A stretch of 34,611 bases of DNA from Candidatus Uhrbacteria bacterium (GTDB taxonomy: Bacteria; Patescibacteriota; Patescibacteriia; JACQRZ01): contig JACQSA010000051.1 of the NCBI GenBank assembly GCA_016206145.1, positions 1 through 34,611 on the forward strand. The letters are read 5' to 3'. The position numbers were made by a program, and so were the translations under genes. Shown in pieces: positions 10,401 to 18,112 of the stretch; position 1 is the first letter of the stretch; the number at the start of each line of letters is the position of its first letter. The notes below the pieces were generated by a model. It was not told the origin of the DNA and ran no database searches. It worked only from the letters and a program-made list of their open reading frames with translations.

Positions 10401-13400
10401 GTAAAATACGCATGCGCTTCTCCGCCTTTTGTTTCAAGGTCGATATTGGTAAACTCCTCACATCCCGCTTCTTGGGCGTTGCAACGATTCACCCTGTCTT
10501 CTTTGAAAAATGCAAGAGAATTCGCAGAGGTTTTATCAAAAAAGCTTGGTTGGAGGAAGTAGGCGCGTATGCCGACACACGATTCAGCCAAGCACGCCTG
10601 AGGGCTCAACGCGGGAATATCAGGATCCTCAGAATCAAGCGCACTATACAATTGGCATCCAACATTTTCTTCTTTGCAATGCAGCGCATAGCGCTTACAC
10701 TCGCTTCTCTCAAACGCTCCTGTTTCGTCGCACTTCAGGTACGCAGGCGCGACTTTGAGGTTTGCGCCATTGCTCATGGTGCGACATCCGTCAGCAGACT
10801 CTTCGCAACGCGGAGCATTGTGAGTGAGATACACGCGATTTGCAGGAGTATCAACCCATGGACTGGAGACAACTTTTGTTTTTTCTTTGTTTGTGTTATC
10901 AATGACTTTTTGGCAAAGCGCGAGTGTGGCAGACCTCGCGTCCTTGAACGCTAGATCCGCTGTCGGAGCGGCCTTGACATTGTGAAGATTATTATCAAGC
11001 ACCGTGCCTAATTTATTTTCCATCAGCACTCTCTTGCCGTCTTTTATGGGATTGCCTTCTTTATCACGCTGAAAGTCTATCACGCACGTTTCGTACTGGC
11101 GCTTTTCTTGTGAAAGCCATGTACATCCAGCGTTTTCTTCTTTGCAAAAATTGTTCTTTTTTTCATCCTCGCTCCCATATACTTCTTTTCCTATCGTATC
11201 TTTGAGCAAAGCAAAATTTTCTCCTTTCCCGTATGGCGTGATTTCAGTAAACGCATCGCAGGATGCAAATTGGTTGGGACATACAGTGCCCTGCAAACCG
11301 AATTTTTTCCATTCTTCAATGCAATATCCAAATCCAATGCTTTTTTCTTCGCATTTGCCGTCTGCGCTGTCGCTCAGACACGATGTTTCATCAACGCACG
11401 CTTCGGGCCGAGGAGATGGCCTGATTTGTAAATCTGGGGGACATGTACTCACACCATCCCCGTTTGTATCAGTAATACAGGCAGGGTCAGGATCCCGCTC
11501 TTTTGGATCTGCACTTGGATCTTGGGTGCTTTCCAGCGCAGTCGGACCGTATCCTTTGAGTTCGCACCGTACGGGCGGAAGTTTAAGGACCCAGCTCGGA
11601 TCGATTAAGCGAAAAAACACGCTGTCTTTATTGTTAAAATTATTTACCAAATCTTGCAGAGTACAGTCTTTTTGTCCGCATGGTCCCGGGTTATCGCGGA
11701 TATAGAGAGCGGCAAGTTCCCATGCCACAGGCAATACACGATATTTCCGCAATATCACCATGGAGCGGTACGGATAGTCGTTTTGATAGTCCCGAGGCTC
11801 TTCGGATGGCCTGCCCGCAGATGTATGCTTAAATCCAAACCGCCCTTCGGGATTCAGACCGCTACTGCCACCGGAAGTTTTGTATTCTTCCATTGCTTCT
11901 GCCACTGTCATACGGTTTCGTATGGCTTCGGCAAATGCGGATCCGATAGTGCACGCATTCGGATGTATGAAACAATCCTGGATTTGCAATTCGGAAAGCA
12001 CGTTTTGTATTTGTCCTCCGGAAGTTTTTACTTTGACAAGTTGCGCGATGCGCTGTACTGTCGGGCTTTGCGAACCTCCATACGATGGAGCCGCGGCAGG
12101 ATTATAAAGTTGAGCTGATTGGACACTAGAAGACGTAAAATCTCCTCCGGCGGACGCCACGCCTACCCGATTTGCATCTGCCACCAAACGGCGCACTCCT
12201 TTAAACCCAAGCTCAACTGATTTTCCGACAAATGTTTCAACAAAATCCGCAATAATGTCTACTGTGTCGACCAAGAGCTTGCCGGTGAGAGGATCTTTTT
12301 TACTGATTTCTCCCAACACATTGTCTGAGACAGCTTTTCGGATTCCTCCGGGGGACAAGATATTTCCTGCCCAGTCAGTAACCGGCTTCAGACCGCTTCC
12401 TGCAATCATATTTTCCCACCTCTCCTTTTCCTTGGCTTGCAGTTCATCTATTTGATCCTGCATAATACTGCTCTGAAGACCAAATGTGATACCGACATCG
12501 CTTTTGTATGGATCGAGCGCGTCGGCAAGAAGCTGCCAACCATTCTTGCCGGTCACTGTATTAGAAATAGCGGCGCCTGTATCTTGGATAAAGGTTGACC
12601 AATTTTGTTTTAATGTTTGATATTCACAAATTGGTTTTTCCGGTTCACTAATAGATGAGCTAAGCCCCAATCCGATCCTGAACATAACACCGAGTTTTGG
12701 AGCGCATACCCCCTGTAAAAAACTATATGCTGCCGAAGAAAGCGCGCCGGCTGCGTTTTTCTGAAATTTTTGCATGCGGGAAAACTCTGCCGCGTCATAG
12801 GTATCAACTTGGGTTTGAACGTTTTTTCTTTTTTCCGCAAAATCACCTGCTATCTGCGTAAGGCGCTTTAAGTCAGCTTTGCTTGCGTCGAGACCTTTTA
12901 ATTGCAATTTTGCTGTATCGCATTCGTCGGCATTAAAATGACTGTCTCCGCAAAACTCCTCAATATCAGCTTTTAATTCTCCTTCTTGTTCTTCAATAAA
13001 CTTTTTCTTTGACTGCTCATTATCTGAATATGAACCAGTCAAATCCTCTAACTCTCCAAGGTCCTTATGTAATCCTGCTCTATCTTTTTCGTACTTCACA
13101 TCAAACCCCAGCACCATGCCTTCAAGCGCACCGCCAACAGCATTCTGGGCCGCATCAATCGCATAAAATGTCCATGTGAGCGGATCGAATGCCGGCAATT
13201 TTCCTTTTTCTCCTGTTGCCCATTCTCCAAATAATGCGTTTGCACTGTTTTCTGAAAGTTTATGGGATAAAAATTTTAAGCCGCGATAACCGGCATTTTC
13301 AAGACCAAACCAAATAATATTTGGGACATACTCCAAAAGAGTTTTTGGAATATCAACAGTCGTGGCTGTGGGAACGACTGCATGCGCCGGTTTTGCAGTC

Positions 13401-13474
13401 GAAAAAAACAACACAGGCGCAAAGAGCATTATGATCAAAAAAGTGAAAAGGGTTTTCTTTGAGCTAGATTTCAT
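4409..13474 (-). CDS. Giant (3021 aa) secreted Cys-rich multidomain surface protein
   Basis: N-terminal signal peptide MKSSSKKTLFTFLIIMLFAPVLFFSTAKPAHA; repeated C-x5-G-C motifs; jelly-roll/CBM-like module; Gly-rich hydrophobic segment; C-terminal PKD-like VDWGDG...FSHIYGDG. Confidence 0.8.
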   Translation of the reverse strand: MKSSSKKTLFTFLIIMLFAPVLFFSTAKPAHAVVPTATTVDIPKTLLEYVPNIIWFGLENAGYRGLKFLSHKLSENSANALFGEWATGEKGKLPAFDPLTWTFYAIDAAQNAVGGALEGMVLGFDVKYEKDRAGLHKDLGELEDLTGSYSDNEQSKKKFIEEQEGELKADIEEFCGDSHFNADECDTAKLQLKGLDASKADLKRLTQIAGDFAEKRKNVQTQVDTYDAAEFSRMQKFQKNAAGALSSAAYSFLQGVCAPKLGVMFRIGLGLSSSISEPEKPICEYQTLKQNWSTFIQDTGAAISNTVTGKNGWQLLADALDPYKSDVGITFGLQSSIMQDQIDELQAKEKERWENMIAGSGLKPVTDWAGNILSPGGIRKAVSDNVLGEISKKDPLTGKLLVDTVDIIADFVETFVGKSVELGFKGVRRLVADANRVGVASAGGDFTSSSVQSAQLYNPAAAPSYGGSQSPTVQRIAQLVKVKTSGGQIQNVLSELQIQDCFIHPNACTIGSAFAEAIRNRMTVAEAMEEYKTSGGSSGLNPEGRFGFKHTSAGRPSEEPRDYQNDYPYRSMVILRKYRVLPVAWELAALYIRDNPGPCGQKDCTLQDLVNNFNNKDSVFFRLIDPSWVLKLPPVRCELKGYGPTALESTQDPSADPKERDPDPACITDTNGDGVSTCPPDLQIRPSPRPEACVDETSCLSDSADGKCEEKSIGFGYCIEEWKKFGLQGTVCPNQFASCDAFTEITPYGKGENFALLKDTIGKEVYGSEDEKKNNFCKEENAGCTWLSQEKRQYETCVIDFQRDKEGNPIKDGKRVLMENKLGTVLDNNLHNVKAAPTADLAFKDARSATLALCQKVIDNTNKEKTKVVSSPWVDTPANRVYLTHNAPRCEESADGCRTMSNGANLKVAPAYLKCDETGAFERSECKRYALHCKEENVGCQLYSALDSEDPDIPALSPQACLAESCVGIRAYFLQPSFFDKTSANSLAFFKEDRVNRCNAQEAGCEEFTNIDLETKGGEAHAYFTKTSACEFVSKDTPENRTVFYSYYGSEQGGRQPVAFYLKADASGDPACAVGSACTCDAKIFSDQFNTPTQPLTCREFISAAGAVSYRYIDKLVYQTDDCSEYRRAADNAAGRFISRSLSAQCSASAVGCRAYSSTTAGNYSVIIRDTFEKEPFRSGWGPDTSVDTSREAETVGGRSLRITSSAGSLEAEKQIVLSSLKSYTLTLNAKAVGTSTLAIIGKDTAGITPTNTLASATFTTSGWQYFNFTIENATTTSVAIRITPPTGTTLSQAFLDTIFIKESDGATIYAIDTSTKTESARPEACEMNGSGTYQTSCRLYSTPEIETPLAFSGFTNVCPLPFVGCREFKEWRWSFFPNETLDSQPTNILRCSTDKNTSTADARQALPDETLTDQGKCFDEYISTVSGKRFGVYVSYESPKYLVDKPNVQCRSEEANCTAYGAPVKTREHRKADTSGTVTTVTVSNGVASSTTANDGYKEEWQTVFYKITPDQITQNLAKLSDVAPTVISEGYKAGVCKQEEQGCKAYNTESAKRYFKTPGKNLCYWTKGNVFKGEGATEPKEGWFYKACRKKSGDLLDDEKNQENELYYPSYACQSDDDCSGLESAVYTGRCDALISCDSVDSTTGKGGGPAAYSHAFETYNTTQSKLEISAPTITYWNDQGPAKYFKQCPSNAVGCRKYKDPECIECGDGNPHCPVQDPGNGTLRSDYGRLDPTKGVSGASCKVYRTYLGDVRDTQKECSGELNIENGCILLQDTDPDAEAKIYNSSAYYNDYFKTKRGITLNIADSRNAPATANDANILLKGKLDRECKVSLDCANDIRVQGDPNRKICTERIPCLKRNANGGCIVPALPALGTCKGEHISSRCSENRDCQCTGTRCVGECIPLGVCKNNAERCTRFTPCSSGVECITNPTSDDLITYCSSLVKGLCESDVECYWNKDLAAGHNCQPSPTASLAGNFKAPYLQIRNADGSIRLTPDKYHELDLSFAGLSGYARPNMVFKDDYTTKNPSGRDSYFLPWIQSFTGANAPLASDSLGPTIKDPDERLQNKINISGVTEVASSCRLYPRSDSPKVRVDSKNKNVWNDACNYISGTAEKFVGVYGYCLEPYPQWQTRYGKERTGKVCAKNMNRIIGGSVLGNCEAGNIPDDCGSDGPCVYRSYSQACLLWNPITLSNQTASSAAAANLGAPASSYASGGITGISFCVEQSNPTEIASSSAVEEDPTGNFGMADPDSTPATYTRDHWLYEKSLPLSDCPVGSASIKCYQTRDSSNLNKSDGYLDRDRLKNNPDITSAGSRLLVMTEFNSNFWNNVGNAAGASCLVGTTVGSVSTVWVGGVGAIPGGGAGCAVFGIAGGLASFIGQLLGWGGDQIDDTAARTGYTGSEVNLPSLGVNSREVVSDGIPNGTSYGFAMDSIYMIEYILEGATRTEFKQLIDSGMSEDGVDNPRGYSDETYLVQSGVSNRIYAGKRWDDSTPEPRNDVGFYFDEKAGGWGGHDRKCIYNNNQGGRALCWQVATENLGAWTNSQGQKKSYWNESCNEEKNFVVIGPVIANVNGIERLAGWKWLYCDASGGGDQAVAVSTKIYFKKNTTTVHHQAQNRFINYCTAFVKPITTNGQNVGLYEQTKNPVASDSNADNQGRHGTYLTLGGKSFLTSVNPAQRVVLKAQRALWDRDEFYTEFNTATQKNYLWSYNETKTYTTGKEKLIPGTENPGFNVKSFSKPHTDKDTDISVYPSLTREPIDTLRTSVFAKAYEYWKWKCYTPPCTAIIFGVCISGGPDECKYEKTASWDGTKFVGSDAGKLQTMWDTSRTEAQGRAPVTSPAIPMPAGDKYTKGDTGGFHFDHDFLLYPKVRISFWVDVPNNDQLPLRKIIVDWGDGRRYEYTNSNKEGSGKNERPGPAVNGTTTNSDDLPFEFSHIYGDGKPNGKHICIYTMDNWEAKAATCGTVYKDSDDKWGITPSSWQYKYDLATFPLREDASKDWPEADARTKYNLYEAQTASISN

Positions 13475-13527
13475 ACTTATATTTCGTCATTCTGAGGTTT
13501 TACTCAAAGCAACAACTGCCAAAAATT

Positions 13528-13670
13528 GTCATCCCGAGCGTCAGGTCCGATGGCCATCGGACCGAAGTCGAGGGATCTACGTCTTTCTTAACAGCCACAT
13601 AGATTCCTCCACTCCCTTCTAGCCTGCCCTGAGCGAACAACACCGTGAGCCGAACGGGGTCGGAATGACA
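13528..13670. repeat. Intergenic repeat family member R1 (GTCATCCCGAG...GGTCGGAATGAC)
   Basis: Shares gtcatcccgag, cgagggatctacgtcttt, cttctagcctgccct..gcgaacaacaccgt.agccgaac.gggtcggaatgac with R3; contains the perfect 20-bp palindrome GGTCCGATGGCCATCGGACC. Confidence 0.85.
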
Positions 13671-13722
13671 ACCCTTAGACTATCAATTTCTGCAATCCCA
13701 GTGACATTTGTTTTTACATTCT

Positions 13723-14589
13723 TCATTGTTGTTGTGCCTGCTTGATGGATTTGAGAAATAACTCCTTGAGAGTAGCGTCATCAACTGCGTTTAGCTGTGC
13801 TTCCGGTATGGTGCCTACGCTGCGGACAAGTTCGCGGATTTCTTGGGAAGTAAGCGTTTCGGGATTTTGCAGTTTGGATTCATCTATGGAGCCTTGAGTT
13901 GCCTGAGTCTGCGGGAGAGGTTTGGCAGGCAAAGGCGTCGCACCAGAATTTTCGTATTTTTGCAAAAAGTCTTTATATGTTTTTTGGTACATCTCCTGTA
14001 GTGCGTTGTCATCCACTCCTTTCAATTGCTCGTCAGTAACGCCTTGAGACTTCAGCAATTCTTTGATCTGCTCCACTGAAAGCGCGCCAAGTTCATAAAT
14101 CGACTGCGGCGACTTGCCGCCAAAGATCCCGCCCAAGTCCGCAAATCCACTGCCCGAGCCTACACCCGTATCAGTGCTTGTCGAAGAAAATGCAGGCGCA
14201 ACACAATTGTCTCCAGTTGCGCAATTGGGGTCATGCCCGGTTGCAATCTCTTGCTTGTCATCGTATCCGTCGCTGTCAGTGTCCGCGAGATACGGACTTG
14301 TGCGGTATACATAGAGCTCATCATAGTCTGAAAGAGTGTCGCGATCCGTGTCGCTTGATCGCAATGCCTCTTTACTTGCATCTTGCGAAGAAAGATCAGG
14401 AAAACTCGACGCTCGGCTGGAGCCTCCGCGGAATTGAAACGGCTCTCGAATATTTTGAACCATCAAATATACGCCAAAGACAAGCACTCCCGCGCCTGCG
14501 AATATAAAAAACGAAAGCAACCCGTATGGTATGGAGCGGGGCGTATCGCTTTGCCACTTTTTCGACCTGTGTAAGTCGTGCTCTTGCAT
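13723..14589 (-). CDS. Single-pass membrane protein with TSP3/EF-hand-like Ca-binding repeats and two C-terminal ~40-aa repeats
   Basis: TM segment YGLLSFFIFAGAGVLVFGVYLMV; DTDRDTLSDYDELYVYRTSPYLADTDSDGYDDKQE; tandem ALSVEQIKELLKSQG... / TLTSQEIRELVRSVG... Confidence 0.75.
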   Translation of the reverse strand: MQEHDLHRSKKWQSDTPRSIPYGLLSFFIFAGAGVLVFGVYLMVQNIREPFQFRGGSSRASSFPDLSSQDASKEALRSSDTDRDTLSDYDELYVYRTSPYLADTDSDGYDDKQEIATGHDPNCATGDNCVAPAFSSTSTDTGVGSGSGFADLGGIFGGKSPQSIYELGALSVEQIKELLKSQGVTDEQLKGVDDNALQEMYQKTYKDFLQKYENSGATPLPAKPLPQTQATQGSIDESKLQNPETLTSQEIRELVRSVGTIPEAQLNAVDDATLKELFLKSIKQAQQQ

Positions 14590-14715
14590 CTTTTGCGATC
14601 AATCTTATTTGTTATAATTATACAGCTCAAAAAGTCTTGTGTACAGGGGATAAAGGGGTGAAAAATAAAAAAAATCCCCACACTAGAGGACTCCTACCAT
14701 TCGCATTTCTAAAAA

Positions 14716-14976
14716 CTATACTCTGGCAAAAGTGCGCTCCTTGACCGTCGAGCGAACCATCTGATGAAAAGGACGGCGAAACTCATCAATACTGATACCC
14801 ATAACATCAATATTCACGACTGCTCCATCTTTGTCGTAATCTATCACTACATTATCTTGAACTTCAGAATCAACGCTTTTCTTTTTCTTAAAACGAATAC
14901 TAAGGATATGTGAATCCTTGTCAAAACTTATTTTTGCCATATTATTAAAAATATTTTTGAATCTTCGAGGTATCAA
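14716..14976 (-). CDS. DUF2283-like small protein
   Basis: 86 aa; ISFDKDSHILSIRFKKKKSVDSEVQDNVVIDYDKDGAVVNIDVMGIS resembles the DUF2283 pattern. Confidence 0.65.
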   Translation of the reverse strand: MIPRRFKNIFNNMAKISFDKDSHILSIRFKKKKSVDSEVQDNVVIDYDKDGAVVNIDVMGISIDEFRRPFHQMVRSTVKERTFARV

Positions 14977-15040
14977 TAATTGTAATAACCTTCACATGAA
15001 ACTTACTAAGCTGCTCGCAAATTATGTATACTTCATACGA

Positions 15041-15886
15041 TCAATTATTTATATAATAACAAAGCGATATCCAATCGTCAACGGAAAGCTCCTGGGCTCT
15101 TGCGTTGAGTGGGATTTGTGCCGCAAAAAAGCCTTTTTTTATATCTTCCACGGGTATCTTGAGGCCGTGAGAAAGATTTCTGGAAAGCAGTTTACGCTTT
15201 GCGCTAAAACCCGCCTTCACAAAATGCGTAAACTCTTTTGCGTGCTGGCTTGCAGGAATGCGATCTTTTTTGAGTGCAAGAGAGATACATACGCTATTTA
15301 CTTTCGGAGCAGGAAAAAAACATGTCTTGGAAACGGGAAACAGAATCTTGGGAACAGCATAATACTGCACCATGGAAGAAAGAATACTCATTTCTCCGGC
15401 GTGTGCGCAAATGCGCTTCCCTACTTCCTTTTGGATCATTAAAATCATATCGCTCGGACGCGGAGATTCTTCCAAGAATTTACGGATCAAAAGTGAGGTG
15501 AGATTATAGGGAATATTTGCAATGACCCGATATGATCCTTCTTTTTTTGTGAATGTTGCATTCGGAAGCGTACGGGCATCTGCCCTGATAATCTCGATGT
15601 TTCCGATTGTCATCCCCGACCCGATCAGGGATCCATTTTGCAAAACCTCGATCAACTTCTCATCGATCTCTACGGCGAACACTTTTTTGACTCGATTTGC
15701 AAGCTCTCGCGTAAGGGCGCCGATACCCGCGCCTATCTCTACCACTGTATCTGTTTTTTTTAGATCAGCCTTTTCAATAATTTTTCGAATGATATTTCGA
15801 TCAATCAAAAAATTCTGCCCGCGTGAACGGCGCGGTTCAATTCCATAGGATCGAAGAATCTGTAAGGGGGAGGACAAAGATTGCAT
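15041..15886 (-). CDS. rsmA: 16S rRNA (adenine1518-N6/adenine1519-N6)-dimethyltransferase RsmA/KsgA
   Basis: RRSRGQNFLIDRNIIRKII, VVEIGAGIGALT, VIANIPYNLTSLLIRKFLE motifs. Confidence 0.93.
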   Translation of the reverse strand: MQSLSSPLQILRSYGIEPRRSRGQNFLIDRNIIRKIIEKADLKKTDTVVEIGAGIGALTRELANRVKKVFAVEIDEKLIEVLQNGSLIGSGMTIGNIEIIRADARTLPNATFTKKEGSYRVIANIPYNLTSLLIRKFLEESPRPSDMILMIQKEVGKRICAHAGEMSILSSMVQYYAVPKILFPVSKTCFFPAPKVNSVCISLALKKDRIPASQHAKEFTHFVKAGFSAKRKLLSRNLSHGLKIPVEDIKKGFFAAQIPLNARAQELSVDDWISLCYYINN

Positions 15887-15888
15887 AA

Positions 15889-16167
15889 TCAGATCCCACG
15901 ATACACATCTTTACGATGACGCACGAGAAGGATTACTAGCACAACGACACCCCCTTGTGAGTCTATATCAAAAACGACTCGATAGTTGCCAATCCGGAAT
16001 CTATATTCCCCTTGCGTAGCATCTTTCAACTTTTGAGCATATCGAAAAGGATTTTCGGTTTTTACAAAGAAATCGAGCTTATCAATAATGCGACGTGCTG
16101 TCTTTTTATCTAAAGAATCTAAATCCTTCAAGGCAATATCAGCAAACGAAATAACATATGATGCCAT
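15889..16167 (-). CDS. RelE/ParE-family toxin
   Basis: 92 aa; SFADIALKDLDSLDKKTARRIIDKLDF...YAQKLKDATQGEYRFRIGNYRVVFDID...VRHRKDVYR typical RelE-like pattern. Confidence 0.88.
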   Translation of the reverse strand: MASYVISFADIALKDLDSLDKKTARRIIDKLDFFVKTENPFRYAQKLKDATQGEYRFRIGNYRVVFDIDSQGGVVVLVILLVRHRKDVYRGI

Positions 16168-16174
16168 ACGTATC

Positions 16175-16432
16175 CTACAGGTTCAGATATTTTTTCACCT
16201 CCTCCATAGTATGTACCTTACCTTCTTTTACCTGTTTTCTGGCACGCGCGACAGTGTGCGCCAACTCTTCAAGTGTACTCTCACGCTTACTAAGAGGACG
16301 AACATCGAGAACAGGTTCGTTCTTCAGCAATATAATGTAACGAAGATTCTTGCTCCGAGCTTTTTTCGTGAGAGTAGAAATATTTTGTCTAAATTCTTTC
16401 AATCCTACAAAGTGTGTTTGCATATTTTTCAT
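16175..16432 (-). CDS. Phd/YefM-like antitoxin
   Basis: 85 aa; GLKEFRQNISTLTKKARSKNLRYIILLKNEPVLDVRPL; 7 nt upstream of the RelE-like toxin. Confidence 0.75.
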   Translation of the reverse strand: MKNMQTHFVGLKEFRQNISTLTKKARSKNLRYIILLKNEPVLDVRPLSKRESTLEELAHTVARARKQVKEGKVHTMEEVKKYLNL

Positions 16433-16485
16433 CGAAGATATGAATTACTTTGAATTACGGAAACTGCCAATAATGCCCCCGTGTT

Positions 16486-16754
16486 GTCATCCCGAGCCCC
16501 CGCACCAGAGCAAAACTCGGTGCGGGGTAGACTCCGCGAGGGATCTACGTCTTTCTTAGAGAGCCGCATAGATTTCCGGCAAAAGCCAGACAGACTGTCC
16601 AAAAACTGCGGGAACTCATCCGTATGTCATTCCCGCGAAAGCGGGAATCCAGTAGTTATAAGCTTTCTTTGCTGACTGGATCCCGCATCAAGTGCGGGAT
16701 GACAGTTTTTGGACAGTCTGCCTCCTCCCATGCTTTTCGGTCGGTCGGAATGAC
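16486..16754. repeat. Intergenic repeat family member R2 (with nested insertion)
   Basis: gtcatcccgagccc.cgcaccagagcaaa.ctcggtgcggggtagactccgcgagggatctacgtctt shared with R3; ends cggtcggaatgac. Confidence 0.85.
16591..16720. repeat. Nested palindromic element with 18-bp perfect inverted repeats
   Basis: CAGACTGTCCAAAAACTG (16591-16608) and its exact reverse complement CAGTTTTTGGACAGTCTG (16703-16720); interior gtcattcccgcgaaagcgggaatcc and ggatcccgcatcaagtgcgggatgac. Confidence 0.9.
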
Positions 16755-16823
16755 AAAAAGCAGCGTTTCGTAATTCAAAGGAATTAATGTGTACCTTTAA
16801 GTGTACACCTCAATATCCGCCTG

Positions 16824-18050
16824 TCAAGACAAGGATGGATCTCGTGTCTCAACCCTCCGATGGCCATCAAGCGCAAAATACAGCAAAGAAAAAATCCCGC
16901 CGAGTACAAATGCGATCCACCACTCGGGTCCAAAAAGGTAAAAAAGGATTGCAAGGATTCCCGCCGCAAGCATTTTGCCCACCGTAAGGCTCATTTCAAA
17001 AAAGAGCACAGTGCGCACAATGGATGTCTTGATCGCATGGGTATATAAGCCGCTGAAAAAAGGGAGGGAAAATACATACTTCGATGTGCGAGAGAAAAAA
17101 TCAACAAGTATCACACTGCTTGCACCGCCCACAAATAAGCGGAAAAACCAAGAAAGCGCAACAAAAATAACACCCACATGAAGTACACGAGGACGCTTTC
17201 CGCAATCTGTAAGTCTGCCGATATATAAAATCACTAAAGAAGTAATTAGCGTGGAAGTTGCAATGGCAAGCCCCGTACTTACATAATTTTGTATGGTCAC
17301 AAAAATGAATATGGGCCACACCGTAAGCGCAACGAGCTCTTCGCCGAATCCGATATGGCCGATAAGGTATTTGCGCTGGCGGGGATCTATCAAATCTTTA
17401 TAGGGTTGGAGATACGACAATTTTTTTGGTGTAAAATGCTCGCGCGTAGTCATGATGGGGATATTGGAAACAAGGATCACAAAACACATGAACGTAAAGA
17501 GCGCGCCAAATCCAAATACTCCGAGGATCACGCCACCGATCAGAGGGCCGAGAATAAAGGCAAGCGCATCAAGAATTGCAATAATGCCGATCTCCCTTCC
17601 GCGTTCCTCCGCTTGGCTAAAATACACAAAGTCAGCATGATATCCCGGCCAAAACAATGTTTTTTGCAGGGCGTATGCAAAAATAGCCAAGAAAAAAAAT
17701 ATCGGATGGGTGGGAATAGAAAGAAGGAAAATAAGATACAAGATTAAAAAAACCGAACCGTACATAATACCGTGCTCAAATCCTTTTTGTTTGATTATTT
17801 TGCCGCCCAATGGCATCAAAAAAAAATACACAAAGTATACGCCGAAATAAAACAGCATGATGATGTACAGCGGATATCCGAGACTGTAGAGATAAATAGG
17901 CTCAAAAATCACGCCGCTTGCCAACGCAAAATTGAGTATCGTCATGGTGAGATACAACTCCTTAAGCTCGCGCGGGATATGGTTTGGCAAAAACTCGCGC
18001 TCTTTACGCAGGACAAATGCAAGCGTTTTTTTGAATTCGATATGAAACAT
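16824..18050 (-). CDS. MFS-type transporter
   Basis: 408 aa with about 11-12 hydrophobic helices; MFS-like loop TREHFTPKKLSYLQPYKD and GHIGFGEELVALTVWPIFIF. Confidence 0.75.
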   Translation of the reverse strand: MFHIEFKKTLAFVLRKEREFLPNHIPRELKELYLTMTILNFALASGVIFEPIYLYSLGYPLYIIMLFYFGVYFVYFFLMPLGGKIIKQKGFEHGIMYGSVFLILYLIFLLSIPTHPIFFFLAIFAYALQKTLFWPGYHADFVYFSQAEERGREIGIIAILDALAFILGPLIGGVILGVFGFGALFTFMCFVILVSNIPIMTTREHFTPKKLSYLQPYKDLIDPRQRKYLIGHIGFGEELVALTVWPIFIFVTIQNYVSTGLAIATSTLITSLVILYIGRLTDCGKRPRVLHVGVIFVALSWFFRLFVGGASSVILVDFFSRTSKYVFSLPFFSGLYTHAIKTSIVRTVLFFEMSLTVGKMLAAGILAILFYLFGPEWWIAFVLGGIFSLLYFALDGHRRVETRDPSLS

Positions 18051-18112
18051 TGTGCTGGGCGGAAAAATATGCTACACTTACGGTACTCTAACACATTTCC
18101 TGTAATTACTCT

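Larger units (their letters stand above)
16442..16785. mobile_element. MITE-like non-coding element bounded by imperfect inverted repeats
   Basis: Left end GAATTACTTTGAATTACGGAAAC (16442-16464) is an imperfect inverted match to right end GTTTCGTAATTCAAAGGAATTA (16764-16785); interior contains R2 with a nested inverted repeat; no ORF of note. Confidence 0.45.

Noticed and set aside
4546-12846. Numerous short ORFs on both strands inside the 3021-aa gene, including a 278-aa + strand ORF at 10118-10954
   Set aside because: Overlap the giant ORF with its signal peptide and modular domains; compositions look like shadow translations.
27-13474. A conjugation/type IV secretion locus
   Set aside because: Only a TrbL/VirB6-like protein is visible; no VirB4, VirD4, relaxase or pilin genes in the window.
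16789-16808. GTGTAC...GTACAC inverted repeat after the MFS gene as a terminator
   Set aside because: Short 6-bp arms with no T-tract; could be chance.
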